From Haliclystus octoradiatus (Eukaryota; Cnidaria; Staurozoa; Stauromedusae; Haliclystidae): a DNA stretch of 64,000 nucleotides. The translations under genes were made by a program, and so were the position numbers. The stretch lies in contig OU744447.1 of NCBI GenBank assembly GCA_916610825.1, forward strand, positions 29,834,561 to 29,898,560, written 5' to 3'. Every line of letters starts with the position of its first letter. Positions within the stretch are counted from its first letter, which is position 1. Shown piece by piece: positions 31,978 through 42,535 of the stretch. A model generated the notes under the pieces. It was not told where the DNA came from, ran no database searches, and saw only the letters and a program-made list of their open reading frames with translations.

Positions 31978-33765
31978 TTGATGACTATGTTATGTTTACT
32001 ATCGTAGATATGTTGATGATACGCTGGCTATAGTACCAAGTATTGACAAGGCGTTGGAATTTTTAGCTACGCTTAATCAGGGTGGCACAAACAGTCCGAA
32101 CCTGCGAACGTAGTTCGCCGAAGTTAAGAAAAAATTCCGAAGTTTACTTTCATTTATTTCTTCTGCAATTCAAAGAAAACTAATTTTATCATCTTCATTT
32201 TTTGAATCCAAAGATCTTGCCTTCGGAAATGTTAAAACTGAACAATAATCTCAAAAAATGTTGGATTTCGACTCATAAAATGATATTAAACAGCGAGAAA
32301 AGTTATTGTTTATGCCATTTTCCTGCTTCATTTCCACGTGCTAACTGAAGCGTGATCAAGAAATGCCTCCACGGCTTCCTTTTTTTTCTAATTAGCATAA
32401 CAAAGAGATGAAAAATGACAATTGAAAGCTGATCAAGATGGCTGCTCAACACAAAACACGATCTCAAGAATCAGAAACTAGTGATCATTAAATGGCCTAT
32501 ACTTTCTGGTTGGAATAGAACAACTTAATTGAGCATACAGAGAAAATGATTGGGTTTAATTTCAATTTCTGCTTTTAATCAAACTCTCTTACTTTGATTA
32601 CAAAGCATTGTTTTTTGAGAACTTTCAGCTTACAAAAATGCATTCAGCTTAGTAGATATTCTGCTTGTAAAATAATGAAAGTTTTATAGCAATAATTACA
32701 GTCCATACATCAAGTATACGCCATTTGGTTTAGTTTATTTATATAGTTTTGGAAATTACACTTAATATTTGTTTGAATAACTATTCTGATTGTTAATTTG
32801 AACCTTTCCTAAAATAAATTCCTATGCACAAACTGATTTTGGATATTGGAAATGGAGTACAGACTACAGTTATCGAAAAAAAAATCCGAAGGTTACATGT
32901 GATTGAAGGTTGGTTCGCCGAAGGCAAAAAATTTTGTGCCACCCTGCCCTTAATAATAGTTCTTCTATAGAATTTACAATGGAAATAGAAGAACAACGAA
33001 AGATACGCCTACCTTTTATTGGCGTAGAACTTAAACGTAATGCCGAAACAATAGAAACTTCAGTTTATCAGAAGTCAACAAATGAAGGACTTTTACTTCA
33101 TTATCAAAGTCACGTAGATGACCGCTACAAGCGGGGACTATTGTCTACTATGTTTGATCGTGCACGCCGATTATCGTCAACTGATGATGCTTTTAATTTA
33201 GAATGCTCTAAGTTGAAAGATATTTTTATTAAATTAAATTATCCAATTGATAGAATAAATAGGACAATAAGTAAGTTTTCTGCTACTAATTCTAATGACA
33301 AAGAATTACCTACAGATAATAACACCATTAATATTGTATTGCCCTTTAAGGACCAAGTGTCTGCTAACTCTGTAAGGCGTCAATTAAACAATTTGAGTGC
33401 TAGAGTCGGTCAACGCTTCAGACCAGTTTATACTAGTAAGAAAATAGTAGACGATTTGAGAGTTGGTGAACCGAGACCGACCCTTCTGTCTCGCCAATGC
33501 GTTGTGTATCATTTTCAGTGTGATTCGTGCGATGCGAATTATGTTGGTTTTACACGCCGACACCTCCATCAACGCATTGGTGATCATGGTGGGTCGGCCG
33601 TCGACAAACACTTGAAAACCCATAACAAAAGTTACAGGGAATCTGCCCACATGTTTTCAGTCGTTCGAAAATGCAACTGAAAATTTGACTGTTTGGTACA
33701 TGAAATGTTGGCAATCAAGAAGCTAAAACCGACTCTTAACATTCAAAGCGATTCAATTAAGTAGT
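31978..33765 (+). pseudogene. Penelope-like RT/GIY-YIG endonuclease, truncated and split
   Basis: RT palm motif RYVDDTLAIVPSIDKALEF occurs at about 32008-32069, preceded by a partial second copy of the same motif (RYVDDYVMFT) at about 31978. The MITE interrupts after ATLN; the frame resumes at 32955 with NSSSIEFTMEI, LPFIGVELKR and a long linker. The GIY-YIG domain then has VVYHFQCDSCDANYVGFTRR and HLHQRIGDH, ending LVHEMLAIKKLKPTLNIQ. A TGA at 33678-33680 stops the frame early; the family continues to the TAG at 33763-33765. Only the C-terminal part of the RT is present. The enzyme nicks target DNA and copies the element RNA; this copy is inactive. Confidence 0.8.
32078..32946. mobile_element. 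hAT-type MITE, 869 bp
   Basis: The ends CAGGGTGGCACAAA and TTTGTGCCACCCTG are perfect inverses. The flanking octamers CGCTTAAT (32070-32077) and CCCTTAAT (32947-32954) are an 8-bp target duplication with one mismatch, diagnostic of hAT. Subterminal GTTCGCCGAAG occurs near both ends. It has no transposase. Removing it rejoins the Penelope RT frame (ATLN followed by NSSSIEF). Confidence 0.85.
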
Positions 33766-34023
33766 GACTTTTTAGTTTAATTGTTTCCTTTGTCACAGCG
33801 TTCTATTGTCTATATATCTGTAGATTTTCGTAATTCTCTCTTTGTAAACAATAGCCATAGAATGTTAAATTTATATCTTAGCACAATTTTACCTATATAT
33901 ATCTTGTAATTTCATATAATATTTCTTTTAACCTTGAAAATGACAACAGCAATGTCGAAACATCGGAATAAATTTAATCGTGATTTTTTGTCGCTATCTT
34001 TCATACTAAAATAATAACATTTT

Positions 34024-34791
34024 CTGTATTTAAACCAGCATTATATTTTATAGAAATAAAATACATCCATTAATATATTTATTAGGCATACTTCTTTTCT
34101 GGCAAGAGTAAACTTGAAATTAAACAATTTCAATGGTAGGCTACAACCTACAGTAAAATGCAAACGACTTGATATGTTGTGCAGGATGTTCATGATGTAG
34201 TTCGCACAATCAGAGAACAAAAACTTAGGTGTGAACTCATGTGGTGCTTCCAAACCATCTCTCTCTAGAGAGATAAACTATGATTTAGCTACAAACACAG
34301 TCACAGTGGTCTGGCGCTGATCTGGTCACATTCACCAGAGACCTCAACCCTCCCGATCTCATCGGGAGTCTCCCTATTTCGAGACTATTCTCCCGCCCTC
34401 CCGATTTCGGCAAAATCCTCCCGCTAATTCGATATTATGCTCATTATTCTAAATAATCAATTAATTTACAAGTTACAACATATTTTGTTCAATAACAATA
34501 AGCTTTTCGGCTTTGAAGGGACGAAAAACAGCGACGATAAACATTGTAATAATTGTACCTTCGTAAAATTGTGAGTAAAAATGTGCAATTGTAACTTTGG
34601 CTTTAAAATTGTTAAGGAGGTTATAATAAAAATGGGCACATTTTTCTGTGGAAATGGGATTTTATCTTAACAGACTGTATAAAGAATATTATTTGTCTAT
34701 TTTCCAATTTCCAGTATCAAAATATACTCTCAAGTTGTCAGGAGAGGCCTTCAGACACATTATTATTGCGAAAAATGTTCTGGGGGAGCAT
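34024..34791. other. no gene; fragment with CTCCCGAT repeats
   Basis: At 34345-34430 there are several CCTCCCGATCT / ATCGGGAGTCTCCC / CTCCCGATTTCGG units that can fold on one another. They are probably a transposon end of unknown family. The rest is AT-rich without supported frames. Confidence 0.35.
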
Positions 34792-37155
34792 TAGACTGGT
34801 TCAAAAAAAATCGAAAGTTTGAAAGTTGAATTGTATTCTTGATTTTATTTTTCTAGTGGGTAAGAAAATCATAACTGAAAAGTTTGAGTTCAAAAAAATG
34901 TTGGGAAATGGGCGTTAAATGCCCCTCCAAATTAATACACAAAGTCAATGGGAAAACGCTCAAAAATTTCAAAAAAATATTATTAAATATCAGGAAGGTA
35001 TTTTTGAATAATGTTTTATGTCTATGAAGGTTCACCTAACAATCTCAAAAATATTACTGTAGCATTTAAAAGTCCATTGGATGAGAACCTATACTGAAAA
35101 TTTGTGTTTCAAAGTGATGCATTTGAAAGTATGGCTTCCACTATGATTTTGACAGATCCTTCAAGCATGTAGTTTTCTGTTCTGTGGAGGTGTTGACAGA
35201 TGTTAATTTAAACATACTATGATTTGTCAAATAATTGTTGGAAACTGTTTGTGATAAAAAAACTAATATGGACAGTGGTGTTTTGTACGTTTTGTTGGGA
35301 AATATTAGTTTTATAGAAAACCCCATAGGCAGGGTCCGACAAAAGAATTTACCTTCCGGGAACATGAGTTTTTTCTCAAATTTCTTCGGAAAATTTTTCA
35401 CGGAAATAGCGTTTATAGTCATTTTTGCGTAAATTTTTCAACTTGTTTCAAAAGCCCGTCTCAGAGTCATAGGTATGGAAATTTTCATAAATGTATAGCT
35501 TATCTTTATACCTATAAATGCGAAAGTATGCCTGTGCTCCATGGTAATGTTTTCTGCTGTATTCTCAGTCAGTTTTCAAGTAAGATATAATAATAAGTAT
35601 GTTACGTATCATTGGAATCGCTGTTTTTCAGTTGTAGTTTGGATGGGCTTCAATTTTGTTATTACCCCCTTCTGATTGGTATAACTAAAGAAATATACTG
35701 TTTGAAATGCATAACAACTGATCAAACTTCGTTGTTTGTCAAGTTCCAAGAACACATCTTTAATCAGCAAATTATAGTTTACAACGGAAAGATAATTATA
35801 AAACTGTGATCGTAATAGCCGAAATATCTCATCGTTAACAAAGACTTTACAAAGAGTAGGCTATGCTGAAGACTTTTACTTAACACGTACTCCGTACTTT
35901 CATTTGATTCTATCTCGATACAATCATACGCAAACGCAATTATCGAACTGTTCAAAATATGTTCGATGCTCGAAGTTGAAGCCAACGCAAATAGTTGTGA
36001 ATATTAAATCGCTAATCGACTCCACTACAGACAACATCAGTCGTGAATTGCCGAATATCCTGCTACACAGACATGTTCATGTTCTCAAACTGTAGGCACT
36101 ATGAGCATGATTAGACTTCATTTTGTTTCGAAACAAAACTAGACATGTATATATAAAGTTACCGAAATACTTGAATAATGTTTAATGGAAATTCCAATTC
36201 AAATATTCAAGAATAATAATTTAATGTAGGCCTACAGACAACGAAAGCCGTGAAGATGCCGAAGTTAGAGAAGCCACGTCAACTCAAAGACAAATACGAT
36301 AGATAAACAAATGTAACCACGATTTTCAAACTGAACGCAGAATAATTTTGTTAGTTTGCTCGCGATGATTGTGAAGGCGAGAGGGAATAAAATACTTCTG
36401 CGTTTACGAGTTTGCGAGATCACATCAATTAATCATTCATTCAATTCGAATGTTGTGACGCCTGACGTACTTCACACATTGTTATGAAACAAAGCGAGTG
36501 TGTAATGAGACACTTACGTTGAAAATTGAACTGTTTATTATGTTGATGAATAAATGGACATAGTTATATTAAATATAAAGACATGTAAATATTAATTCTT
36601 ATTAAATAAATTATATTAATTTGAAAACTTCGGATAACTGACGAAATCTTCCAACCTTCGGAATTTAATTTACAAAACTTGAACGGGAAAAGTTTAAATT
36701 CTTCGGAATTCTTCGGAATTTGCCCAAACCTTCCGGGAACCTGGTTCCCAGGTTCCCGGACTTTGTCGGACCCTGCCCATAGGCCTACTGCTATATTCTG
36801 TCAAAATCACAGTGGAAGCCATACATTTAAATGCATCACTTTGAAACACAAATTTTCAGCATAGGTTCTCATCCAATAGACTTTTAAATGCCACAGTAAT
36901 GTTTTTGAGATTGTTACCTTCATAGACATAAAAAACATTATTCAAAAATACCTTCCTGATATTTAATTATAATTTTTTGAAATTTTTGAGCGTTTTCCCC
37001 CATTGACTTTGTGTATTAATTTAGTGGGGCATTGAGCACCCATTTCCCAATATTTTATTTTTTTGAACCCAAATTTCGAACTTATGATTTTCTTATCCAA
37101 TAATATTGAGAATGCAATTCAACTTTCAAACTTTCATTTTTTTTGGACCAGTCTA
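34792..37155. mobile_element. fold-back element with about 360-bp inverted arms, hit by a hAT MITE
   Basis: The left arm, 34792-35157, and right arm, 36797-37155, are inverted, with scattered substitutions and small indels. Both begin/end TAGACTGG(T/A)(C/C)-type sequence followed by an A-rich run, and share CATTTAAAAGTCCATT, GAGAACCTAT, and TTTCAAAGTGATGCAT phrases. About 180 bp of unique sequence separates the arms once the hAT insertion (35330-36775) is removed. There is no transposase frame. A diverged copy of the arm occurs at 13686-13765. Confidence 0.75.
35330..36775. mobile_element. hAT-type non-autonomous element, 1446 bp
   Basis: The ends CAGGGTCCGACAAA and (inverse) TTTGTCGGACCCTG match exactly, and CCCATAGG flanks both sides (35322-35329 and 36776-36783) as a perfect 8-bp target duplication. 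Subterminal TTCCGGGAAC and repeated TTCGGAATT motifs occur near the right end. No transposase. The perfect duplication suggests a fairly recent insertion into the fold-back element. Confidence 0.9.
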
Positions 37156-38154
37156 GAAAGCAAGCCCTCAGACCCCCTAGAAGGGGGCACCCCTTGGGGG
37201 GGCATCACGGAAATCTCCCTATATTTTGTCAAATAAGGTTGAGCCGTTGAGGTTTCTGCATTCACTGATAGCACTCTGTCCATGAAACCATAGATCAAAG
37301 TTGTTATTTGGCTTTTAATTCACAATTGTTTCCAACGCCTATTGTCCTACTGACATTTGGTATTTCAGACAATATATGAATAAAAAGTAAAAAGGCCCGC
37401 GACATTATGTTTGCGCGTTCTGACTCACCTGCAATCAAACACTTGCTAAAGTTCATTTTCAACATATTCTGGTTGTTTCATAGAACTAAACGTTAACTGA
37501 CAATATAAGGAGAGATCAGCAATTATTAATATATCAAAAATCTTTCGTCTTCAAGGTAGGGAGGCCTAAATCTCTCCGTTCATTTTCTTCTCAACTAAAG
37601 CACTCAGGTCTGTCTCTTCGCGCCATTATGAAAAGATGTAATTGTCAAACGCCACTTCCTGCTATAATATTAAGGTGTAATGGTTCGGCTTAAGAGACTC
37701 TATCCGCATTTCCGTCGAAATACTCTAAGTTCTAGAACTTCAGATTCTTGAAAGAGCTATTAGGACCTATTAGATGTCGAATTTATCATGAACTACTTTA
37801 TAATTTTTCTGTATCATCAATACAGTAGTCCCTTTCTTTAATTTCTAAGATACTTTCTAATTCTTTAATAATTTCATTATTAAACATGGTTATTTACATA
37901 TTTCATATATTTTCACCAGATTTAAATCCCGTTTAAATCAGATTTCATTCCCTACTTAATTTCCAAGTCTGAAGAAATTATTTTTAAACTATTTCCACTA
38001 TCAAATAAGTTTGTTTTGAAGTACATTTATCTTAAGTTAAATTATGCCAGGTGCTTTGATAAAATGAACGTAAAAAGTCATGCAGAGACGTCAGACGAAA
38101 GCATTGATTAATTTATTCAGCTGCATGTAATTATTGAAACAAATTAATATTAGT
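37156..38154. other. intergenic, no gene recognised
   Basis: Begins with GGGGGCACCCCTTGGGGGGG, a short G-rich palindrome-like stretch; otherwise AT-rich. The five bases TTAGT at its right end (38150-38154) are the left target duplicate of the BEL element. Confidence 0.4.
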
Positions 38155-38795
38155 TGTCAGCGGTTATACACCACTGATTTATATTGATTGAACTTTGACA
38201 ATGGAAGCCTCGTGATCATGAATCATGATGACGTCATATGACAATGATAGGACTATCTCCTTAATAGAAATTAGCGTATTCCTTAAAATAGTAGTCTTTG
38301 TAATCATTTAAAATAGATATTATTGTATTGCTTGTTATAGTCATTTCGTATATAGTTAAAATAGTAAATGTCGTAATGTTCTAAATTGATATATAACATC
38401 TCAGCAGAAAATATGATTTGTCATTAGTTTTAAATTTAGCCTTTTGTTTTGTATACTGTATAAAAGTAATAGTATTTTTCTTGTTAATTAATTAATCAGC
38501 AGTCAGTCACTAGATACGCTGCCTTGAAGAAGTTATTATCGTTTAATAGTTTATTTTATAAATATATCAAGAGAGGAGAAAAGAACAAGTATTATTTTAT
38601 CTGTCTTCTTGTCTTGGATTAAAGATTGATTCCGGATTGGTTATATCCGTTAGTAAAACCACTTGGTGAGTTCGTTTCAATTTATTGTATTGTTTGTATA
38701 AACCCAATGTTGGGAGTTGCACTTGGTGGAAGTGAGATTAGTACAGTCCGTCTCATACTCGTAGTTAAGTCCACGTTCAGGAGCGCCCCATCATA
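38155..38795 (+). repeat. BEL/Pao 5' LTR
   Basis: Starts TGTCAGCGGTTATACACC and ends about CCCCATCATA. Contains TATAAAAGTAATAG (promoter-like, about 38459). The 3' border is ambiguous by one to four bases because the LTR end and target share TATT. Confidence 0.9.
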
Positions 38796-38933
38796 TTGGT
38801 CCCTAGTCGAACCGGAGATAGAACAGAAAAATAACTCAAGATTTATTATCAAAAAAGATAGTAATACATGTGTACTAGTTTGATATTGTACTAGTATTTG
38901 AAGATATATTGCTAGCCATAGAAAAAGTTAAAT

Positions 38934-41861
38934 ATGGCAAGCACCTCACAAGAACATTCAGCTAGCCCTCAAGAAAATAGTAACAGTAATAATACTGAAA
39001 CCGCAAATACTGTTATTACAAATTTGAAATCGCAAATAAAATCACGAACAGGAAAAGCAGGAAAATTTACAAAAACATGCAACGTTGTTGAAAAATATAT
39101 CGGTGATCAAAGTAGTAAAAGACTTCTGAGATCTTATCGAGAAAAACTTGATGTCATGTTCAATGAGCTGAAAAATTTAAATGAAGAAATTGCAAAACAT
39201 ATTTCTGATGAAACAGAATTCGAAGAAGTTTGTTCGTGGCTTGTGCCATATGAAGAAAAATATGAATTAATAACGTCGAGCATAGATGACGAATTAGATC
39301 AGCGTGCTGACGAAGCACCCACGTTATCAACATTTGCCAGATCGGCAATAGAAAATTTACAAAATTTACAAGACGAAAACAATGAAAATCTTATTCCGCC
39401 TGAAATTGATTGTCAACAACCAATCGACGATGAAATTAATGAAAATTCCAGTAACAAAAGTGCAAACAAAGCATTTGATGATTGGATAGATACAGGAGTT
39501 GTTGATGGTACAAAATGTTTATCAAAACCTACTGCGGAATTGAGTGACACCCTTGTCGGTTTAAATCTCAGACTTGATACATTTGACGGTGACCCGCTGA
39601 AATATCAAAGTTTCATAACAAGTTTTAGACATCAGATACATGACCGCCAATCTTTTACATCATGCGCAAAAATGGCACACTTATTAAACCATTTATCGGG
39701 CCCAACAAAATTGGCCGTCGAAGGATTGCCTGTAGATGATGAAGGATATCTTCAAAGCTTGAAAGTTCTAAAAGAACTATTTGGGGACAAAACCCTTGTC
39801 AGCCGAGCGTACATCGATCGAGTAACAAAAGGACCTCAGATTTCATTAAAAGACACAGCAAAAATAAGAACATTTTATCATGAATTGTTTGCTTGTTTAT
39901 CAGCTTTAGAGCGAATGAATTATTGGGATGACATAAACTCCTCGTCAACTTTAATTGAAATAATAAAAAGACTTCCTTATAAATCTCAAGAGCGTTGGAA
40001 ACAGCGTGTAGTTAACATAAGACGTAGCGGTATTTCACCAACTTTAAAACATGTCGTGCAGTTCGTTAAAAATGAATCACTTATTGCTAATGACCCTGTA
40101 TGGGGGGACTTTAACGCCAGCAGTACACATACAACAACCAAAACTAAAACCACCAAAGTGTTTACTACTACCATGGAAAACAAAATCAAATGCATTTTCT
40201 GCGACGAAGAAGGTCACAATAGCTGGCAATGTAAGACTGTGTTAGCACACGATGAACGTCATAACAAAGTATGTCATGCCAACGCTTGTTTCAACTGTTT
40301 ACGCACTGGTCACATGGTCGCAAAATGCACATCAAAATATCGATGTAATATTTGCAGTAAAAAGCATCACACAATGTTACACAATGAAGGTCAAAATTCT
40401 GCCTCTGTTTCAAACGAAGAAAGCAATACCTCTACGTCAGTTTCAGCATCAGCGATCAAAAACAATACAACTTATTTGCAAATCATCCCAATAGAAGTAT
40501 TTGGTCCAAATGGTAGTACAATAGCCAACGCCCTCCTAGATACGGGTAGTCAAGTTACCATATTATCTGAAAAACTAGCAAACAGTATTGGATTAAAAGG
40601 CAAGAAAACTTCTTTAAATCTAACAACTATAATCGGAAAAAGTACCCCTAAGAAAGTATCTCTCGTAAAGCTTACTATCAAAGGGATTAATCAGAGGGAA
40701 GAGTATGACATCCAGCAAGCGTATGTAGACAAAGATTTTAAATTACCATGTAGCAGCCTATCAGCTGAAGAAATAGAAAAATATCCGCATCTAAGAAATA
40801 TTAAAATATGCAAGCCTATGGACAATAATCAAATAGACATTCTTATTGGTGCCAATGCATGTGAGATATTATTACCGTTAGAGTGCCGTAAGGGACAAGC
40901 GAATGATCCTGTAGCTATTAGAACACCACTTGGATGGACAATATTTGGTGGGAAATCAAATAATAAAGAACTACTATCTGTTAACCCTTTATTTGTTGGT
41001 TATTTGTCTAATTATTCTCCTGATGTTCAGTTAAAGAAGTTTTGGGAGGTTGAAGAATTCGGATGTAAGTTTAATTTTAAAAAGGATTTCTCTCAAGAAG
41101 ATTTAAAAGCTAAAAAGATTTTAGATCAGGCAAAAGTTGGTAATAATCACTATGAAATTGGTTTATTATGGAAAAATCCATCTGTAAAACTACCTAACAA
41201 TAAACAATATGCACTGTCGAGACTCATGAGTGTAAAAAAGAGATTTGAGAAAGATATTAAATTTAAAGAAAACTATACAAAGGTTTTACAAGGTTACATA
41301 TCAGACGGACATGCTAGCAAAGTGAACATTGAAAATATTTACAATTACAACGATCATACTTGGTATCTTCCTCATCATGCGGTAACTAACATTAATAAAC
41401 CTGGAAAGTTAAGAGTAGTGTTTGATGCTGCCGCCAGTTACAAAGGTGTTAGTTTGAATGACCAATTATTATCAGGACCTGATTACTTAAATGATTTGTC
41501 AGGATGTTTATTGCGCTTCCGAAAGGAGCCTGTTGCTTTTCTCGCAGATATTGAGAAGATGTTTCATCAAGTTTATGCTTCACCAACTGACCGAGATGCA
41601 TTCCTATTTCTATGGTGGGACAATGTAGATGTCACATTGGCCGTCAGAAGCAAGTGGTTAACAAAAAGACGTTCTGTTCAAACTGACGATCTGATTCTGG
41701 TTGTAGATGACAATGTCCCTCGTGGTGCTTGGAAAGTTGGCCGTGTCCTAAAGACGATGTCCGGCGCCGATGGATCCATCCGTTCTGTTCTCGTAAAGAC
41801 TGGATCTGGTGATTTGGTTCGACCAATAGTAAAGTTATGCCTCCTAGAAGGAAGTGAGTGA
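38934..41861 (+). CDS. BEL/Pao Gag-protease with truncated RT fused to integrase tail
   Basis: 975 codons from ATG 38934, no stop. Domains in order: an N-terminal coil; DUF1759-type Gag (about 213-330, LDTFDGDPLKYQSFITSF); zinc knuckles CIFCDEEGHNSWQC (about 420) and CFNCLRTGHMVAKC, with a third CNICSKKHH; an aspartic protease (DUF1758-type) ALLDTGSQVTILSE (about 533); the start of RT with KLRVVFDAAASYKG and FLADIEKMFHQV, stopping after DAFLFLWW (about 890). Near residue 900 the frame jumps to RSKWLTKRRSVQTDDLILVV and ends LVRPIVKLCLLEG, the C-terminal tail of BEL integrases (DUF5641-type). The in-frame fusion keeps Gag and protease, so particles could in principle form, but replication would need enzymes from another copy. 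Confidence 0.9.
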   Translation: MASTSQEHSASPQENSNSNNTETANTVITNLKSQIKSRTGKAGKFTKTCNVVEKYIGDQSSKRLLRSYREKLDVMFNELKNLNEEIAKHISDETEFEEVCSWLVPYEEKYELITSSIDDELDQRADEAPTLSTFARSAIENLQNLQDENNENLIPPEIDCQQPIDDEINENSSNKSANKAFDDWIDTGVVDGTKCLSKPTAELSDTLVGLNLRLDTFDGDPLKYQSFITSFRHQIHDRQSFTSCAKMAHLLNHLSGPTKLAVEGLPVDDEGYLQSLKVLKELFGDKTLVSRAYIDRVTKGPQISLKDTAKIRTFYHELFACLSALERMNYWDDINSSSTLIEIIKRLPYKSQERWKQRVVNIRRSGISPTLKHVVQFVKNESLIANDPVWGDFNASSTHTTTKTKTTKVFTTTMENKIKCIFCDEEGHNSWQCKTVLAHDERHNKVCHANACFNCLRTGHMVAKCTSKYRCNICSKKHHTMLHNEGQNSASVSNEESNTSTSVSASAIKNNTTYLQIIPIEVFGPNGSTIANALLDTGSQVTILSEKLANSIGLKGKKTSLNLTTIIGKSTPKKVSLVKLTIKGINQREEYDIQQAYVDKDFKLPCSSLSAEEIEKYPHLRNIKICKPMDNNQIDILIGANACEILLPLECRKGQANDPVAIRTPLGWTIFGGKSNNKELLSVNPLFVGYLSNYSPDVQLKKFWEVEEFGCKFNFKKDFSQEDLKAKKILDQAKVGNNHYEIGLLWKNPSVKLPNNKQYALSRLMSVKKRFEKDIKFKENYTKVLQGYISDGHASKVNIENIYNYNDHTWYLPHHAVTNINKPGKLRVVFDAAASYKGVSLNDQLLSGPDYLNDLSGCLLRFRKEPVAFLADIEKMFHQVYASPTDRDAFLFLWWDNVDVTLAVRSKWLTKRRSVQTDDLILVVDDNVPRGAWKVGRVLKTMSGADGSIRSVLVKTGSGDLVRPIVKLCLLEGSE

Positions 41862-41894
41862 GCCTATCCCTGACGGCGCACTCACTGAGGGGAC

Positions 41895-42535
41895 TGTCAG
41901 CGGTTATACACCACTGATTTATATTGATTGAACTTTGACAATGGAAGCCTCGTGATCATGAATCATGATGACGTCATATGACAATGATAGGACTATCTCC
42001 TTAATAGAAATTAGCGTATTCCTTAAAATAGTAGTCTTTGTAATCATTTAAAATAGATATTATTGTATTGCTTGTTATAGTCATTTCGTATATAGTTAAA
42101 ATAGTAAATGTCGTAATGTTCTAAATTGATATATAACATCTCAGCAGAAAATATGATTTGTCATTAGTTTTAAATTTAGCCTTTTGTTTTGTATACTGTA
42201 TAAAAGTAATAGTATTTTTCTTGTTAATTAATTAATCAGCAGTCAGTCACTAGATACGCTGCCTTGAAGAAGTTATTATCGTTTAATAGTTTATTTTATA
42301 AATATATCAAGAGAGGAGAAAAGAACAAGTATTATTTTATCTGTCTTCTTGTCTTGGATTAAAGATTGATTCCGGATTGGTTATATCCGTTAGTAAAACC
42401 ACTTGGTGAGTTCGTTTCAATTTATTGTATTGTTTGTATAAACCCAATGTTGGGAGTTGCACTTGGTGGAAGTGAGATTAGTACAGTCCGTCTCATACTC
42501 GTAGTTAAGTCCACGTTCAGGAGCGCCCCATCATA
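41895..42535 (+). repeat. BEL/Pao 3' LTR
   Basis: Apparently identical in sequence to 38155-38795, followed by the TTAGT target duplicate. Confidence 0.9.

Larger units (their letters stand above)
31797..34023 (+). mobile_element. Penelope-like element with inverted terminal repeats, carrying a hAT MITE
   Basis: The flanks share TAATAACATTTT (31797-31808 and 34012-34023), a likely 12-base target duplication. Inside, arms at about 31834-31976 and 33872-34011 are inverted copies over about 140 bp with one substitution and one TA indel. Each contains the TTTCGACATTGCTGTTGTCA and TTTTCAAGGTTAAAAG text typical of Penelope terminal repeats. Between them lie the end of the RT and a GIY-YIG endonuclease. 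Inverted terminal copies and 5' truncation are well-known features of Penelope-like elements. A MITE occupies 32078-32946. Confidence 0.8.
38155..42535 (+). mobile_element. BEL/Pao LTR retrotransposon, internally deleted, very young
   Basis: LTRs at 38155-38795 and 41895-42535 are 641 bp each and I found no difference between them. TTAGT flanks both sides (38150-38154 and 42536-42540). A PBS-like TGGTCCCTAGTCGAACC follows the left LTR within two bases, and a GAGGGGAC purine tract precedes the right LTR. The internal part is only 3.1 kb and holds one long frame. Full BEL/Pao elements carry gag, protease, RT, RNase H and integrase; here RT after its first motif, all of RNase H and almost all of integrase are deleted. 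Confidence 0.95.

Noticed and set aside
38934-41861. Endogenous virus with an envelope gene
   Set aside because: The element has Gag, protease and RT features of BEL/Pao, and no further open frame for an envelope protein exists before the 3' LTR.
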